The notes: a model not told the origin generated them from the letters alone. DNA of 64,000 nt from Gottschalkia purinilytica (GCF_001190785.1 NZ_LGSS01000009.1:62001-126000), one strand, 5' to 3'; positions 17,393 through 25,737 are shown, counted from the first letter of the stretch. Made by a program: numbers and translations.

Positions 17393-17839
17393 TTAATCCT
17401 CTTTCTCTATTCCTACTTCTTTCAAAAGTTCTAGAGTCTTGTCAAATATATACTTTACTTTTTCATCATAATCATATAAATCAGTTAACATTCCTCTAGT
17501 AAAGAAAAATGCATATTTATATACATTCCAAATATATATATTATCTATTAAATATCCATCTTCATCATTCCCTATTAACTTTCCGTTTAAATCAGTAACA
17601 GCAATTGATACATAAGAACTATATCCTAACTCTAAGCATTGAAGAAAATTTGCGGAAATAAGTTCTGCATTAATTCTATATGGATCTATTGTTCTTTCTA
17701 CTTCCAAATATACTAAGTATTCAGTATCCTTTATCAAAATATCTACAGCATCTAAGACATCTAAAACCGCTCTTTCAAACTCTTTTTCTATTTTTATAAT
17801 GTCTTCTTGTTTAATTTCATTCAATTTAATATTATCCAT
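17393..17839 (-). CDS. Small acidic protein of unknown family in immunity array
   Basis: 148 residues, not recognised. It starts with charged helices (MDNIKLNEIKQEDIIKIEKEFERAV) and continues with an alternating strand-helix pattern including SYVSIAVTDLNGKLIGNDEDGYLIDNIYIWN. No signal or membrane segment. ATG 17839 is preferred over GTG three codons up because AAAGGTGA overlaps that GTG. It is flanked by other small acidic genes in the same orientation, so an immunity role is inferred from context only. Confidence 0.65.
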   Translation of the reverse strand: MDNIKLNEIKQEDIIKIEKEFERAVLDVLDAVDILIKDTEYLVYLEVERTIDPYRINAELISANFLQCLELGYSSYVSIAVTDLNGKLIGNDEDGYLIDNIYIWNVYKYAFFFTRGMLTDLYDYDEKVKYIFDKTLELLKEVGIEKED

Positions 17840-17898
17840 ATTGCTCACCTTTGGCTATTTTTCTAGCTTTCGTTTCATTACCTTTTTTAAGTTATACT

Positions 17899-18387
17899 TT
17901 AATCATAATTAAGCAAACTATATAAGATTTCTTCTATTTCTTTTTCTAATTCCTCTATTGTCAAACAATATAAAGTTCCACTTCCATATCTAGAATATCC
18001 CGTTGAATAATACCACAATTCTATACCAGTCTGAAAATAGTCAAATTCTCTACTTTCTTCTGTTCCATCATCATAGTAAAAACTTATCATTGAACGATAT
18101 TCTGGTTCCAAGTAGCCATTATCTGTAAGTGATTCTATTTCGTCTCCATCTATATCTCTGGCTACTTTTAACTCAAGGTTTCTTTTTCCTGCTTTCTCAA
18201 ATAAATCTTTATATTTATTTTCATACTTAATACATAATTCTTCACTACTTTTTTCTAAATCTCTTATCTTAGACTTTATATCTTCATTTATTTCCGAATA
18301 TGGTATTTTTACATAATTTAAATTATCGTTTATATTATTTTGTTCTTTTTCTTTCTTTATGAGGTTAAACAATTTTTTTAAAATCAT
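17899..18387 (-). CDS. Small acidic protein of unknown family in immunity array
   Basis: 162 residues, not recognised. Lys/Asp/Glu-rich N-terminus (coiled-coil-like up to about 75), then FYYDDGTEESREFDYFQTGIELWYYSTGYSRYGSGTLYCL, an aromatic strand-rich stretch, and an acidic C-terminal helix. GTGAGGAT precedes the ATG by 6 bases. Cytoplasmic. The context of same-strand immunity genes is the only clue to function. Confidence 0.65.
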   Translation of the reverse strand: MILKKLFNLIKKEKEQNNINDNLNYVKIPYSEINEDIKSKIRDLEKSSEELCIKYENKYKDLFEKAGKRNLELKVARDIDGDEIESLTDNGYLEPEYRSMISFYYDDGTEESREFDYFQTGIELWYYSTGYSRYGSGTLYCLTIEELEKEIEEILYSLLNYD

Positions 18388-18596
18388 GTTGTTATCCTCA
18401 CTTCTGATTTTATTTATAATGTAGAAAATAAATTTAAGTAAATAAATAAAACTTTATATTCGATTGAACTTAAATATAAAGATTCCATAAGCTAAGTTAC
18501 CTTTGTGATTTAATTTACTATTCTAGTTTATCTACACAATAAAACTATATATTACTAATATTTAATTTTTTATAAAATATCATTGATTTTCAATGT

Positions 18597-18842
18597 TTAT
18601 AAATAGCTTCTTCCAATTTTATCAATTAAATCCTCTAATTTAATTCCTAATTCGTTTGGTTCATCATTATCATTAAGTCCAACTTTTACAAACTCATCAT
18701 TTATCACATTCCGTAAATCATTTCCTAGCTCTTCATCTACTTCTATTGTTTTTTCATCGTCTAATACCCATAAAAGATCAGGTCTATTAGATCTTAGACA
18801 TTCTCTTAATATTTCTAACATTTCATTATTAAGTTTTAACAT
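18597..18842 (-). CDS. Small acidic protein (81 aa) of unknown family in immunity array
   Basis: 81 residues, strongly acidic, one globular unit: LLWVLDDEKTIEVDEELGNDLRNVINDEFV, then a loop rich in Asn and Asp. Ribosome site GAGGGAGAT precedes the ATG. No family recognised; the composition fits a toxin-neutralising protein. It stands alone with about 160-bp gaps on each side. Confidence 0.6.
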   Translation of the reverse strand: MLKLNNEMLEILRECLRSNRPDLLWVLDDEKTIEVDEELGNDLRNVINDEFVKVGLNDNDEPNELGIKLEDLIDKIGRSYL

Positions 18843-18939
18843 TATTCTATCTCCCTCTTATAGCCTCATATTTTTATCATATGTAGTTTTCACTTTTCAA
18901 CTATTATTAGCTTAATTAATGACTTTCTTTATGTAAACT

Positions 18940-18978
18940 GAACTAGACTTTAAGCTTAAAAAGTTTAAAGTCTAGTTC
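18940..18978. terminator. Hairpin downstream of Imm32 gene
   Basis: Perfect 14-bp arms 18940-18953 and 18965-18978 with an 11-base loop. The T-run is weak on both strands, so it may be a transcript-end stabiliser rather than a full terminator. Confidence 0.55.
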
Positions 18979-19004
18979 AAGATATCCTATAATTACTTAA
19001 GCAT

Positions 19005-19244
19005 TTATTTCCACTTAAAAAGTGTAACTTTATTTATCAATAAATCATCTTTGTTTTGTAACTCTTCTGTTAGGTCCTCTCCTCCCCAACTAGGTGTAAA
19101 TAAATGAACATGATCATTGTCAGCAGCATTAATTAAAATATCAATTTCTTCTTTTAATAGCTGTAATCCTTCTTTTGTTGCATGTATTTCTAGTTCATTC
19201 CTATCATCTGAAATCTCAAATGTTAATAAATAATCATCGCACAT
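19005..19244 (-). CDS. Imm32-like immunity protein
   Basis: 79 residues matching the Imm32 pattern: ISDDRNELEIHATKEGLQLLKEEID, then DHVHLFTPSWGGEDLTEE and a final VTLFKWK strand. The HxH-x5-WGG element is the most distinctive part. Family members neutralise nuclease or other toxins of polymorphic secretion systems. AGGAGGC lies 6 bases before the ATG. It starts 21 bases after the upstream DUF4279 gene, so the two are an operon. No toxin lies beside it. Confidence 0.75.
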   Translation of the reverse strand: MCDDYLLTFEISDDRNELEIHATKEGLQLLKEEIDILINAADNDHVHLFTPSWGGEDLTEELQNKDDLLINKVTLFKWK

Positions 19245-19265
19245 TTTATGCCTCCTATATTATAA

Positions 19266-19733
19266 TCAGCTTTTATCAAATTCTCTCCAGAATTCATCTT
19301 CTTCTAATAAATGCTCTAATGTATAATAACTATATAAATCAAAATAAATCTCAGCTTTTATATCACTTGCAAATTCAATAATATCTTTTTCAAGAACCAT
19401 AGCAGGAGTTTGACCGTTTCTAAAGTTTGTACTTATTGAAAATAAACATTCAAGATCATACGTTTCTGTAATATCATTTATAATATCTTTCTTATATTTT
19501 ATTTTGCTTATTATCTTAGTTAATTGATCATTTATATAATAGGATTCTTCATAATCTGTGCATACTTCCCAACAAGTATCTATATTTCTTATGTTTGCTC
19601 CTTCTATTGTATCTCCTTTTATCCAATATCTATTAGGCTTAATTTTCAATCTATCTGTTATTAGATTTACTAAATTGAAATCTAATTTATCTCCAGTAAT
19701 TATAAATTCTACTTTTACTTTTGGCTTTTCCAA
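19266..19733 (-). CDS. DUF4279 family protein, probable immunity protein (paralog 1)
   Basis: 155 residues. VEFIITGDKLDFNLVNLITDRLKIKP, then WEVCTDYEESYYINDQLTKII and a C-terminal LEKDIIEFASDIKAEIYFDLY fit DUF4279. It shares this layout with the gene at 19962-20399 (TGYEESYDINDQI; LKRDVIEFMNDIKSEIDFDIY). TTG start, AAGGAGAC 7 bases upstream. DUF4279 proteins occur widely in immunity clusters. Cotranscribed with the Imm32-like gene. Confidence 0.75.
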   Translation of the reverse strand: MEKPKVKVEFIITGDKLDFNLVNLITDRLKIKPNRYWIKGDTIEGANIRNIDTCWEVCTDYEESYYINDQLTKIISKIKYKKDIINDITETYDLECLFSISTNFRNGQTPAMVLEKDIIEFASDIKAEIYFDLYSYYTLEHLLEEDEFWREFDKS

Positions 19734-19961
19734 GATAAATGTCTCCTTATTATTTGTATGATTAAATATTTATTCACTTCTTTTTCATTAATTAATATAT
19801 AGACTATTTCTTAATTCCTTAAAAACTCTTAACTATTTGTTATACTTTTTATCACTTAGTTACTATGGGTTAGTTTAAAATTTAAAAATTCTAGCGATAT
19901 AACCATATAAATCACTGAGTTATAGTAATTTAACCATTTATCATACAGTTTTAAAAATTAC

Positions 19962-20399
19962 TTATGTTGGTTTTGATAAGTTTTCCAAACTATAACAATC
20001 ATATATATCAAAATCAATTTCACTTTTTATATCATTCATAAATTCAATAACATCTCTTTTAAGATGAATCTTAGGTTTTTTGTTATTTTCAATACTTATT
20101 ACTATCATAAGCAAACATTGTAAATTATAGTTAACCATAAGATCTTTCAAGATTTCTCTCTTATTATATATTAATGGCAAAATCTTATAAATTTGATCAT
20201 TAATATCATAGCTTTCTTCATAACCTGTATTAATCTCCCAGCAACTTTCTATTCTTTTTCTATTGTTTCTCTTTATTATATCTCCTTTTAAATATGTTAT
20301 ATTTGGGGTAACCCCCAAACTATCAGTTATTGTATTTAATACATCTTCAGAATAGTCTCCTGTTATTGAAAATTCTACCATTACAGTTGTTCTCTCCAG
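19962..20399 (-). CDS. DUF4279 family protein, probable immunity protein (paralog 2)
   Basis: 145 residues if started at CTG 20399; an ATG six codons in (20381) lacks a good ribosome site. The CTG choice rests on AAGGGGTG seven bases upstream and on alignment with paralog 1: LERTTVMVEFSITGD here matches the TTG-started MEKPKVKVEFIITGD there. The rest aligns over its whole length with moderate divergence. The 228-bp gap downstream holds no recognisable gene, only imperfect direct repeats. Confidence 0.7.
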   Translation of the reverse strand: MERTTVMVEFSITGDYSEDVLNTITDSLGVTPNITYLKGDIIKRNNRKRIESCWEINTGYEESYDINDQIYKILPLIYNKREILKDLMVNYNLQCLLMIVISIENNKKPKIHLKRDVIEFMNDIKSEIDFDIYDCYSLENLSKPT

Positions 20400-20576
20400 A
20401 ATATTACACCCCTTAATTATATATTTCTTATAATAGTTTTACTTTTTATATTATAGATTCGATTATAGAACTACATACATGTCGTACTTCTTTAACCTTC
20501 TTTCATTCAAATAACATTTCTTATTTATATTAAAAATATTATTCATTAGATTCAAAACAAAGTTAATAAATAAAAG

Positions 20577-20608
20577 AAGATGGTTTATTATTAATAATAA
20601 ACCATCTT
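20577..20608 (-). terminator. Terminator of the paralogous pair 20689/21220
   Basis: A 32-bp perfect palindrome, AAGATGGTTTATTATT and its inverse, followed on the minus strand by CTTTTATTTATT, 80 bp after the stop at 20689. Confidence 0.75.
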
Positions 20609-20688
20609 AAATTAAATTACTATTTATGTTACATAACTTTTATTTTTTTATTTATTATAAACTTTTTTTAGCCTTTATTTCTAATAAC

Positions 20689-21195
20689 TTATTTAAACCT
20701 AAATATAAAGGTATTAAAATACTTCCAATATAAATCATCATTAGGATTAAACGGTTTATTGAATTTTGACATTATAAATAGTTTTTCTAGAAGGTAATTT
20801 TTATTTAAATCTTCTTTGACTATATCTGATGTACAATACCTCTTTTCTTTATAATGACTGTCTTTAATCGTAAGAATTAATTTTATTTCATCAACAGCTT
20901 TTATGATTTCCATTAATATATCTGTAAAATTTGTTATTTCATTAGGTGGTTCTTTTAGTATGCTCCAGTCTTCTCTTAGTGTCCTCATAAAATTATTTCC
21001 TTTTATAGGTACTATTGTTTCTAATGCTTGATAATTTGTTAACTCTCTTAATTTATTTTCTTCTATCTCATTATTCTCATCAATTTGTAATATCTCAAAA
21101 TTGAGGTTTTCAATCTTCTTAATATAATTCATTATATTTTCGATATTTGATGTATTAAAGGTTAACATTTGAATATCTTCATATAAATTTTTCAT
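20689..21195 (-). CDS. Unknown acidic protein, paralog of the next gene upstream
   Basis: 168 residues, family not recognised. The layout follows the 21220-21738 product: an N-terminal IMNYIKKIENLNFEILQIDE segment, a central EPPNEITNFTDILMEIIKAVDEIKLIL segment, and a C-terminus NDDLYWKYFNTFIFRFK against DEPWFWCFDIIIFKFE. Site GGGAGAT serves ATG 21195, or a GTG one codon earlier. It lies 24 bp after the paralog, so the two form an operon. Function unknown; immunity role inferred from the neighbourhood. Confidence 0.65.
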   Translation of the reverse strand: MKNLYEDIQMLTFNTSNIENIMNYIKKIENLNFEILQIDENNEIEENKLRELTNYQALETIVPIKGNNFMRTLREDWSILKEPPNEITNFTDILMEIIKAVDEIKLILTIKDSHYKEKRYCTSDIVKEDLNKNYLLEKLFIMSKFNKPFNPNDDLYWKYFNTFIFRFK

Positions 21196-21219
21196 CACTA
21201 ATATCTCCCAAAATAAGTT

Positions 21220-21738
21220 CTATTCAAATTTAAATATTATTATGTCAAAGCACCAAAACCAAGGTTCATCTAAAAAAGAAAATGACAAGTTAAAAAGCCA
21301 ATCAAGCAGGTTTTTTTCCTTAACTTCATCTTTATCTATATATTTAACTAAATATGAATCTTCTCGTTCTTCTGATGCTGTTGAAACTATAATTAAGTTT
21401 ACTTTCTTAATGCTTTCTTTTTTTATAATATCTAATAATATTTCAACAAATTTTTTCACTTCAAAAGGTGGGTATTCTCTTTCTTCCCATTCATTATAAT
21501 AACCTAAAAATTCATCTTCATCTAAAATAACTGTATCTTTGAATAAATAATTTTCAAAATATTTTCTTACTCCCTTATACCTACCATCTTTTCTCTTCAT
21601 TTTTTCATCTATCTCTTCATTAACTAAAACATTGATACCTATTTCCTCAAATCTATTTATGGTAGATATTATTTCTTTCATATCATTATCCATTTCAATT
21701 GTTATTATTTGAGTACAATCAAATACTGCATCAGACAT
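21220..21738 (-). CDS. Unknown acidic protein, paralog of the next gene downstream
   Basis: 172 residues, very acidic, cytoplasmic, no recognised family. The N-terminus reads FDCTQIITIEMDNDMKEIISTINRFEEIGINVLV. The centre has EREYPPFEVKKFVEILLDIIKKESIKKVNLIIV, the part best conserved with its paralog. The C-terminus ends in an aromatic strand FWCFDIIIFKFE. AAGGAGAT lies 6 bases before the ATG. A divergent tandem duplicate in an immunity array is what one expects when a lineage faces toxin variants. Confidence 0.65.
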   Translation of the reverse strand: MSDAVFDCTQIITIEMDNDMKEIISTINRFEEIGINVLVNEEIDEKMKRKDGRYKGVRKYFENYLFKDTVILDEDEFLGYYNEWEEREYPPFEVKKFVEILLDIIKKESIKKVNLIIVSTASEEREDSYLVKYIDKDEVKEKNLLDWLFNLSFSFLDEPWFWCFDIIIFKFE

Positions 21739-21771
21739 TATAAAATCTCCTTATTATATATATTCTATTTA

Positions 21772-22545
21772 TTATCTTACAGTATCTTCTTTATGAGTCA
21801 ATACTGTTGAACCATGAACAAGAAAGGTCCATACATTTTTACAAAATTCATCTGTATAAATAACTTTATGATTAGCTTTCCAGTATAAATTACCTAAGTA
21901 CATTGAATAAATAAGCTCATGCGGGTCTTTTCTAACTAACCTTTCCTTTCTAATGACTTTATCTTCTTTTATATTTTTTATCTCTAAATATATATCAAAA
22001 TAAGATATCTCATGTTTACATATAATACTGCAAATGTATTGTCTATTTGGACTCCTTTTTCTTTTATATATATAAGTATTTTGATAATCCAAGTCTATAA
22101 TTTTTTGATAAGTGTCTTGAAAAATTTGTTTATCCCAATTATTTTCATTTGCCATCAAGTAAATTCCTCTTTGTAAAACATTCAAAATCATTTTTTTTCT
22201 TTCATGTTTACTTACAGAAAAATATTTATAACTATCAAATTCTACCTGAACATGGATATACTTATCAACTTGTCTGATATCAGTAGTTTTTAGTTTATCC
22301 TCAACACATTCTATAATTATTCTTTGTATATTATCAGTTTTAAACTTGGGTAGTAGTCTAGAATACAAAGACGCTATACATCTTGTTTCATTGTTAAAAG
22401 TGAACCATCTACTTTGATATAGGTTATCATAATCTATCTCAACAATTTCTTTTTCATCTTTAGATTTGCTTATAACTACTGTATTATTTATATGATTTAT
22501 GTCATTAGGATATAGTTCTAATATGAAGCTCCTTAGATAAGCCAC
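21772..22545 (-). CDS. Unknown 257-aa cytoplasmic protein in immunity array
   Basis: Not recognised. GTG start after AGGGGG. The N-terminus carries FILELYPNDINHINNTVVISKSKDEKEIVEIDYDNLYQSRWFTF. The centre is basic and aromatic (RKRSPNRQYICSIICKHEISYFDIYLEIKNIKED), and the end is RLVRKDPHELIYSMYLGNLYWKANHKVIYTDEF. No membrane segment or enzyme motif. It is the largest unknown in the array and less acidic than its neighbours. It could be an immunity protein or an accessory. Confidence 0.6.
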   Translation of the reverse strand: MAYLRSFILELYPNDINHINNTVVISKSKDEKEIVEIDYDNLYQSRWFTFNNETRCIASLYSRLLPKFKTDNIQRIIIECVEDKLKTTDIRQVDKYIHVQVEFDSYKYFSVSKHERKKMILNVLQRGIYLMANENNWDKQIFQDTYQKIIDLDYQNTYIYKRKRSPNRQYICSIICKHEISYFDIYLEIKNIKEDKVIRKERLVRKDPHELIYSMYLGNLYWKANHKVIYTDEFCKNVWTFLVHGSTVLTHKEDTVR

Positions 22546-22632
22546 TTAATTTACCCCCTATCAATTACACATGTTGTTATATTAAAAATAGTAAATAATA
22601 AGTTTATTAGTCTTTATTTTAGTCTATCTAAC

Positions 22633-22670
22633 AAAAGAACTATTGAATAAAATTAATCAACAGTTCTTTT
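22633..22670 (-). terminator. Terminator downstream of decayed gene 22792-23095
   Basis: AAAAGAACT (22633-22641) pairs with AGTTCTTTT (22662-22670), extended by TTGA/TCAA, and followed on the minus strand by TTTTG. It shows that the broken gene was once a normal transcription unit. Confidence 0.6.
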
Positions 22671-22791
22671 TAATATAGATGAGAATAAATGTTCACTTAA
22701 AAATTAAAAGTATTTTCTTTATTTCTACTTCCTCTAAATGTTTCAAAGGCTTACCAAATATATAAAGTACTTAGTATTGCTTATTTCATTA

Positions 22792-23095
22792 TTATGTTAT
22801 TTTAAAATAATCTCCCTTATATTCTCCTTCAAGTGTATAAGCAACTTCATATTCCACTGTAATTGTCATACTAATATATCTTCTTTTGTTATATCTATAA
22901 TTCAATGTAAAAGCGGACTTCTCTGGTGACACCTTTATTTTTGCCATATCTTTATTATGGAATGTATCCATATATCCTTCTTCTCATTCAGCTTTATAGC
23001 ATTCCATAGCACCCCAGAAACTATCTATAGTTCGTTGTTCTATATTATTTTCTATTATCCAAGATTCCTAAATCTATCAATACATCTAAATATTT
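22792..23095 (-). pseudogene. Decayed small gene in immunity array
   Basis: On the minus strand a coherent reading gives YLDVLIDLGILDNRK, then a frame change, then EQRTIDSFWGAMECYKAE, a stop, and EEGYMDTFHNKDMAKIKVSP, running on to GEYKGDYFKIT and a final TAA at 22792-22794. One frameshift and one nonsense codon break it. The C-terminal 60 codons are intact and strand-rich. Family not recognised. The start lies somewhere near 23095. The opposite-strand frame here is its shadow. The rest of the gap 22546-23146 holds only the terminator. Confidence 0.6.
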
Positions 23096-23146
23096 TATAA
23101 TTTGAATAGCTAAGCTTATTTACATTTCATTTATGTATCTTAATCT

Positions 23147-23335
23147 TTAATTTAGTATACCTTTAGATTCAAGGTAGTTTACTGTAAGCAAACAAGCTAT
23201 AAGAAATATAGCTCTTAATGGAAATACTACTGTAAATAAACTAAATAAAATATAATACAATAAGAACACTATTGATATGGCTATAATCTCACTGCTTTTT
23301 AGATATATTCCTATTATAAAAGATAATACGGACAT
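23147..23335 (-). CDS. Small membrane protein, paralog of 25835-26074
   Basis: 62 residues from ATG 23335, chosen because GGGAGGAT lies 10 bases upstream; starts at 23353 or 23371 would add up to 12 residues. Two to three hydrophobic helices: FIIGIYLKSSEIIAISIVF and LLYYILFSLFTVVFPLRAIF. It shares GIYxKSS, SLFT and RxIxFIA with the 25835 product. Location is the cytoplasmic membrane. Function unknown; small membrane immunity proteins against pore-forming or wall-targeting toxins exist, so that is possible. Confidence 0.55.
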   Translation of the reverse strand: MSVLSFIIGIYLKSSEIIAISIVFLLYYILFSLFTVVFPLRAIFLIACLLTVNYLESKGILN

Positions 23336-23460
23336 AAATAGATATCCTCCCATGTCATACACATATAACACCTCGATTCTTTATACATAATCTAATAATT
23401 TCTTTTTTATTTCTAAATTTTATTATAATTATCTTGTTCTTTATAAAGCTTGTCTCATAG

Positions 23461-23514
23461 AAAGAGACTGCCTAAAAACACTTTATAACAATTACTTATT
23501 AAGACAGTCTCTTT
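23461..23514. terminator. Hairpin after the Imm26-like gene
   Basis: AAAGAGACTG (23461-23470) pairs with CAGTCTCTTT (23505-23514), with further partial pairing inside. It separates the Imm26-like gene from the small membrane gene. Confidence 0.65.
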
Positions 23515-23558
23515 ATTTCAACTTAAATATATCTTAAAGGTAAACATTAATTTTAAAA

Positions 23559-24368
23559 TTACCATTCTCTCCATTCTTCTGTTATATCTTCATCTATTTC
23601 TAAACCTGTAAGTTTAGCTAATTTATGAATAGAGTCACATAATTCTTCTCTCTCCATTGTTTCTATAAAGTAGTCTTCTTCCTCATCAAGTTTGTTAAAA
23701 TCCTTTACTACTTTTTCTACACATTTCATTATATCTTTCTGTGATGGATTGTCTCCTAGCTTTTTCAGATTATTAGAATAAGTATCTAGTACTTTTTTTA
23801 CTTTAATAAGATTTTCTCCTGTAAAAATCTCGTCTTTTTCTAATAAGTCTATATCACGATCTAATATTATATCTCCTTCGTATCCTATTCCCTCTAATAT
23901 TTCAGGATGATTTTCTAGAGCCTTTTTAGTTTCTGTTGATACTGATCCATAACTTCCTAGTCCATAACTTCCACATATTTTAGGTCTGCGCTTTAATCTC
24001 TTTCCTTCTTCTGTGAAATATAGCTCTTTTTCTAAAAATTGAAACCCATAATCCTTTATGATATCATCTTCATTAATTGATATGTTTCCTATAGTTTTGA
24101 AATAGCCTTTTAACCATCCTTGATTATTTACTATATCTGGAGGATTTAATAGTTCATTTTTCATTAGATCATTTGGAATTTCTATACTCTTAGAAGGACA
24201 GTTATATATGAATATTAGATTCCAACCATTAATAAATCCATCTTCAGGATTTACTATATTTGTCTTAATAACAACTCCAAAAAAATATATGTCCTTTACA
24301 GGCTGTATTACAAATACATCTCCTTTCTTTGGCTTTTTTCTTGATGGTTCCATTTTAATTAAAATCAT
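23559..24368 (-). CDS. Imm26-like immunity protein with C-terminal extension
   Basis: 269 residues. The N-terminal half (about 1-110) shows the Imm26 pattern: RKKPKKGDVFVIQPVKDIYFFGVVIK, then GWNLIFIYN and LNPPDIVNNQGWLKGYFKTIG. The C-terminal half (GIGYEGDIILDRDIDL through EEWREW) is helical and acidic, of unknown nature, and recurs with Imm26-type domains in Firmicutes in my recollection. ATG 24368 is chosen since AAAGGA sits 9 bases upstream; the 22 codons before it lack a ribosome site. Cytoplasmic. Imm26 proteins protect against toxins of LXG/Rhs-type systems; no partner toxin is visible here. Confidence 0.7.
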   Translation of the reverse strand: MILIKMEPSRKKPKKGDVFVIQPVKDIYFFGVVIKTNIVNPEDGFINGWNLIFIYNCPSKSIEIPNDLMKNELLNPPDIVNNQGWLKGYFKTIGNISINEDDIIKDYGFQFLEKELYFTEEGKRLKRRPKICGSYGLGSYGSVSTETKKALENHPEILEGIGYEGDIILDRDIDLLEKDEIFTGENLIKVKKVLDTYSNNLKKLGDNPSQKDIMKCVEKVVKDFNKLDEEEDYFIETMEREELCDSIHKLAKLTGLEIDEDITEEWREW

Positions 24369-24466
24369 ATTAAATAATCCTTTCTTAATATTAATTAATA
24401 ATATCCATTTAGTTTTGTCCAGTCTTTTCTCCACTTTATAGTAACTCTAAACTAAGAATAAAAAAT

Positions 24467-24504
24467 AAAATAGCCTATAACTTCATTTATGTTATGGCTA
24501 TTTT
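24467..24504 (-). terminator. Terminator of the frameshifted gene 24519-24856
   Basis: AAAATAGCCTATAAC (24467-24481) pairs with GTTATGGCTATTTT (24491-24504) with a single bulge, 15 bp past the stop. Confidence 0.75.
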
Positions 24505-24518
24505 ACTTTTATTATCTC

Positions 24519-24856
24519 CTAAAAATCTTCATATTCAGACCAGATCACATCTTCTTCCTCTAGATTTTTTTCATATAGCTTTTCATAACTATCAACTAAA
24601 TCCATAAAATATTTCAACGTATCTTCTAATGCTTCTTCACATGAATCTCCCATTCCAGCAATACCATCTTCCGTTCCATCTTGATGATTTCTTATTCTAA
24701 TATTAGGAACTCCTTCATATTTGCCCTCTTAGTTTCCCAGAATCTTATTTTAAATTTTTCATAAGGAATTTTATTTAATGCCCATATTTCAAACTCTCCT
24801 ACAAGTTTATTTATAGTTGTTACTCCTTTTATATCTATATACTTCCATTTATCCAC
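24519..24856 (-). pseudogene. Frameshifted probable immunity gene
   Basis: GTG 24856 after AAGGAG gives MDKWKYIDIKGVTTINKL, continuing GEFEIWALNKIPYEKFKIRFWETKR; the frame then runs out 15 codons further on. The other frame continues the protein (KYEGVPNIRIRNHQDGTEDG, then IAGMGDSCEEALEDTLKYF) to TAG 24519-24521. A single indel near 24729-24735 would restore about 112 codons. The motif order (WALNKIP, RFWE, DGTxDGIAGMG, EEALEDTLKYF) looks like an immunity-type family common near Firmicute toxins, though I cannot name it. Its terminator is intact, so decay is recent or the shift is a sequencing artefact. Confidence 0.65.
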
Positions 24857-24934
24857 GAACTCACTCCTTATTTTAAAACGTATAGTCAATAAGTCTAATA
24901 ACTATAATTTATTTATTATTCTTTATTCAATAAA

Positions 24935-25258
24935 TCACTCATACCATTTATCCTTAGGTGAATCAAGTCCTTTTAATTTATTTAGTTGATCTAAAGTTTT
25001 TTCTATCAAATCATTAAAGTTATTTTCAAGCATATCTGGAATTAAACTAAGTACATCCTCTAATTCACACCCTAAGGAATAAAGAAATGCTAATTCATCT
25101 AAGCCGCCTTCTTTCTCTATCTTATTTACTGTATATGGATTAAATATATAGTTTTCAGCCTCATCTATAGTTATAGCTTTATTTTTCAACGCATAGACTA
25201 CTCCTAAATTCAACAAAAGTAACAATCTTTTTTTATCTACATTGTTATTTGCTCTCAA
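24935..25258 (-). CDS. DUF3969 family protein, probable immunity protein
   Basis: 107 residues. LLLLLNLGVVYALKNKAITIDEAENYIFNPYTVNKIE followed by GCELEDVLSLIPDMLENNFNDLIEKT fits DUF3969. All-helical, cytoplasmic, acidic. The start is uncertain: TTG 25258 is 17 bases from GGGAGGT, while the rare in-frame ATA or ATT codons upstream would be at better spacing. DUF3969 genes are frequent in toxin-immunity islands; biochemical function unknown. Confidence 0.7.
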   Translation of the reverse strand: MRANNNVDKKRLLLLLNLGVVYALKNKAITIDEAENYIFNPYTVNKIEKEGGLDELAFLYSLGCELEDVLSLIPDMLENNFNDLIEKTLDQLNKLKGLDSPKDKWYE

Positions 25259-25409
25259 AATAGTTATACTATCTACCTCCCACTCGTTACTTCATCCATC
25301 CTTAACTTTTTTAGATATCTACTTACTTATTCTAAATATAGTGTTTAGAAATTAATTCTTATAAATACCTATAAAGCATAAATTTTGTAAGTATCTTAAA
25401 TATCTATAA

Positions 25410-25601
25410 TTATTCATTTATAACTACTTTATATGCCTTCTTAGCATCTTCTCCTTTTAACAACATCTTCAATGTCTCATGTTCTTCTTCATTATCTAAT
25501 ATAGGATTATTTTCATCTCCATACAATATCCCAGTAAAATTATTAACCCAATAATCCTTAATTTCTTTTAAATTTTCAAATAATATCATTTATTCATTCA
25601 T
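25410..25601 (-). pseudogene. Small acidic gene interrupted by an early stop
   Basis: ATG 25601 has a good GGGGGTG site 6 bases upstream but reads Met-Asn-Glu-stop. The same frame then continues at once from ATG 25589 for 59 residues: MILFENLKEIKDYWVNNFTG, then ILYGDENNPILDNEEEHETLK, ending KAYKVVINE. Either a point mutation (for example AAA to TAA) broke the gene or translation reinitiates. Acidic and immunity-like; no family recognised. The remaining parts of 25259-25834 hold nothing else except the downstream repeat. Confidence 0.55.
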
Positions 25602-25737
25602 AGTATACACCCCCATTATTTATCAAACCGATGCTTGTAATATTTTACATTAGCTTTATTAAAATATATAAGTTATAAGATACAGTATCTCTTTTTCAAG
25701 GAAACTTTGAGCTTATTTCCCTATCTTATTAATAAAG

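Noticed and set aside
22738-22929. 63-residue plus-strand open frame rich in Ile, Phe and Leu
   Set aside because: It is the reverse-strand shadow of the decayed minus-strand gene at 22792-23095; no ribosome site.
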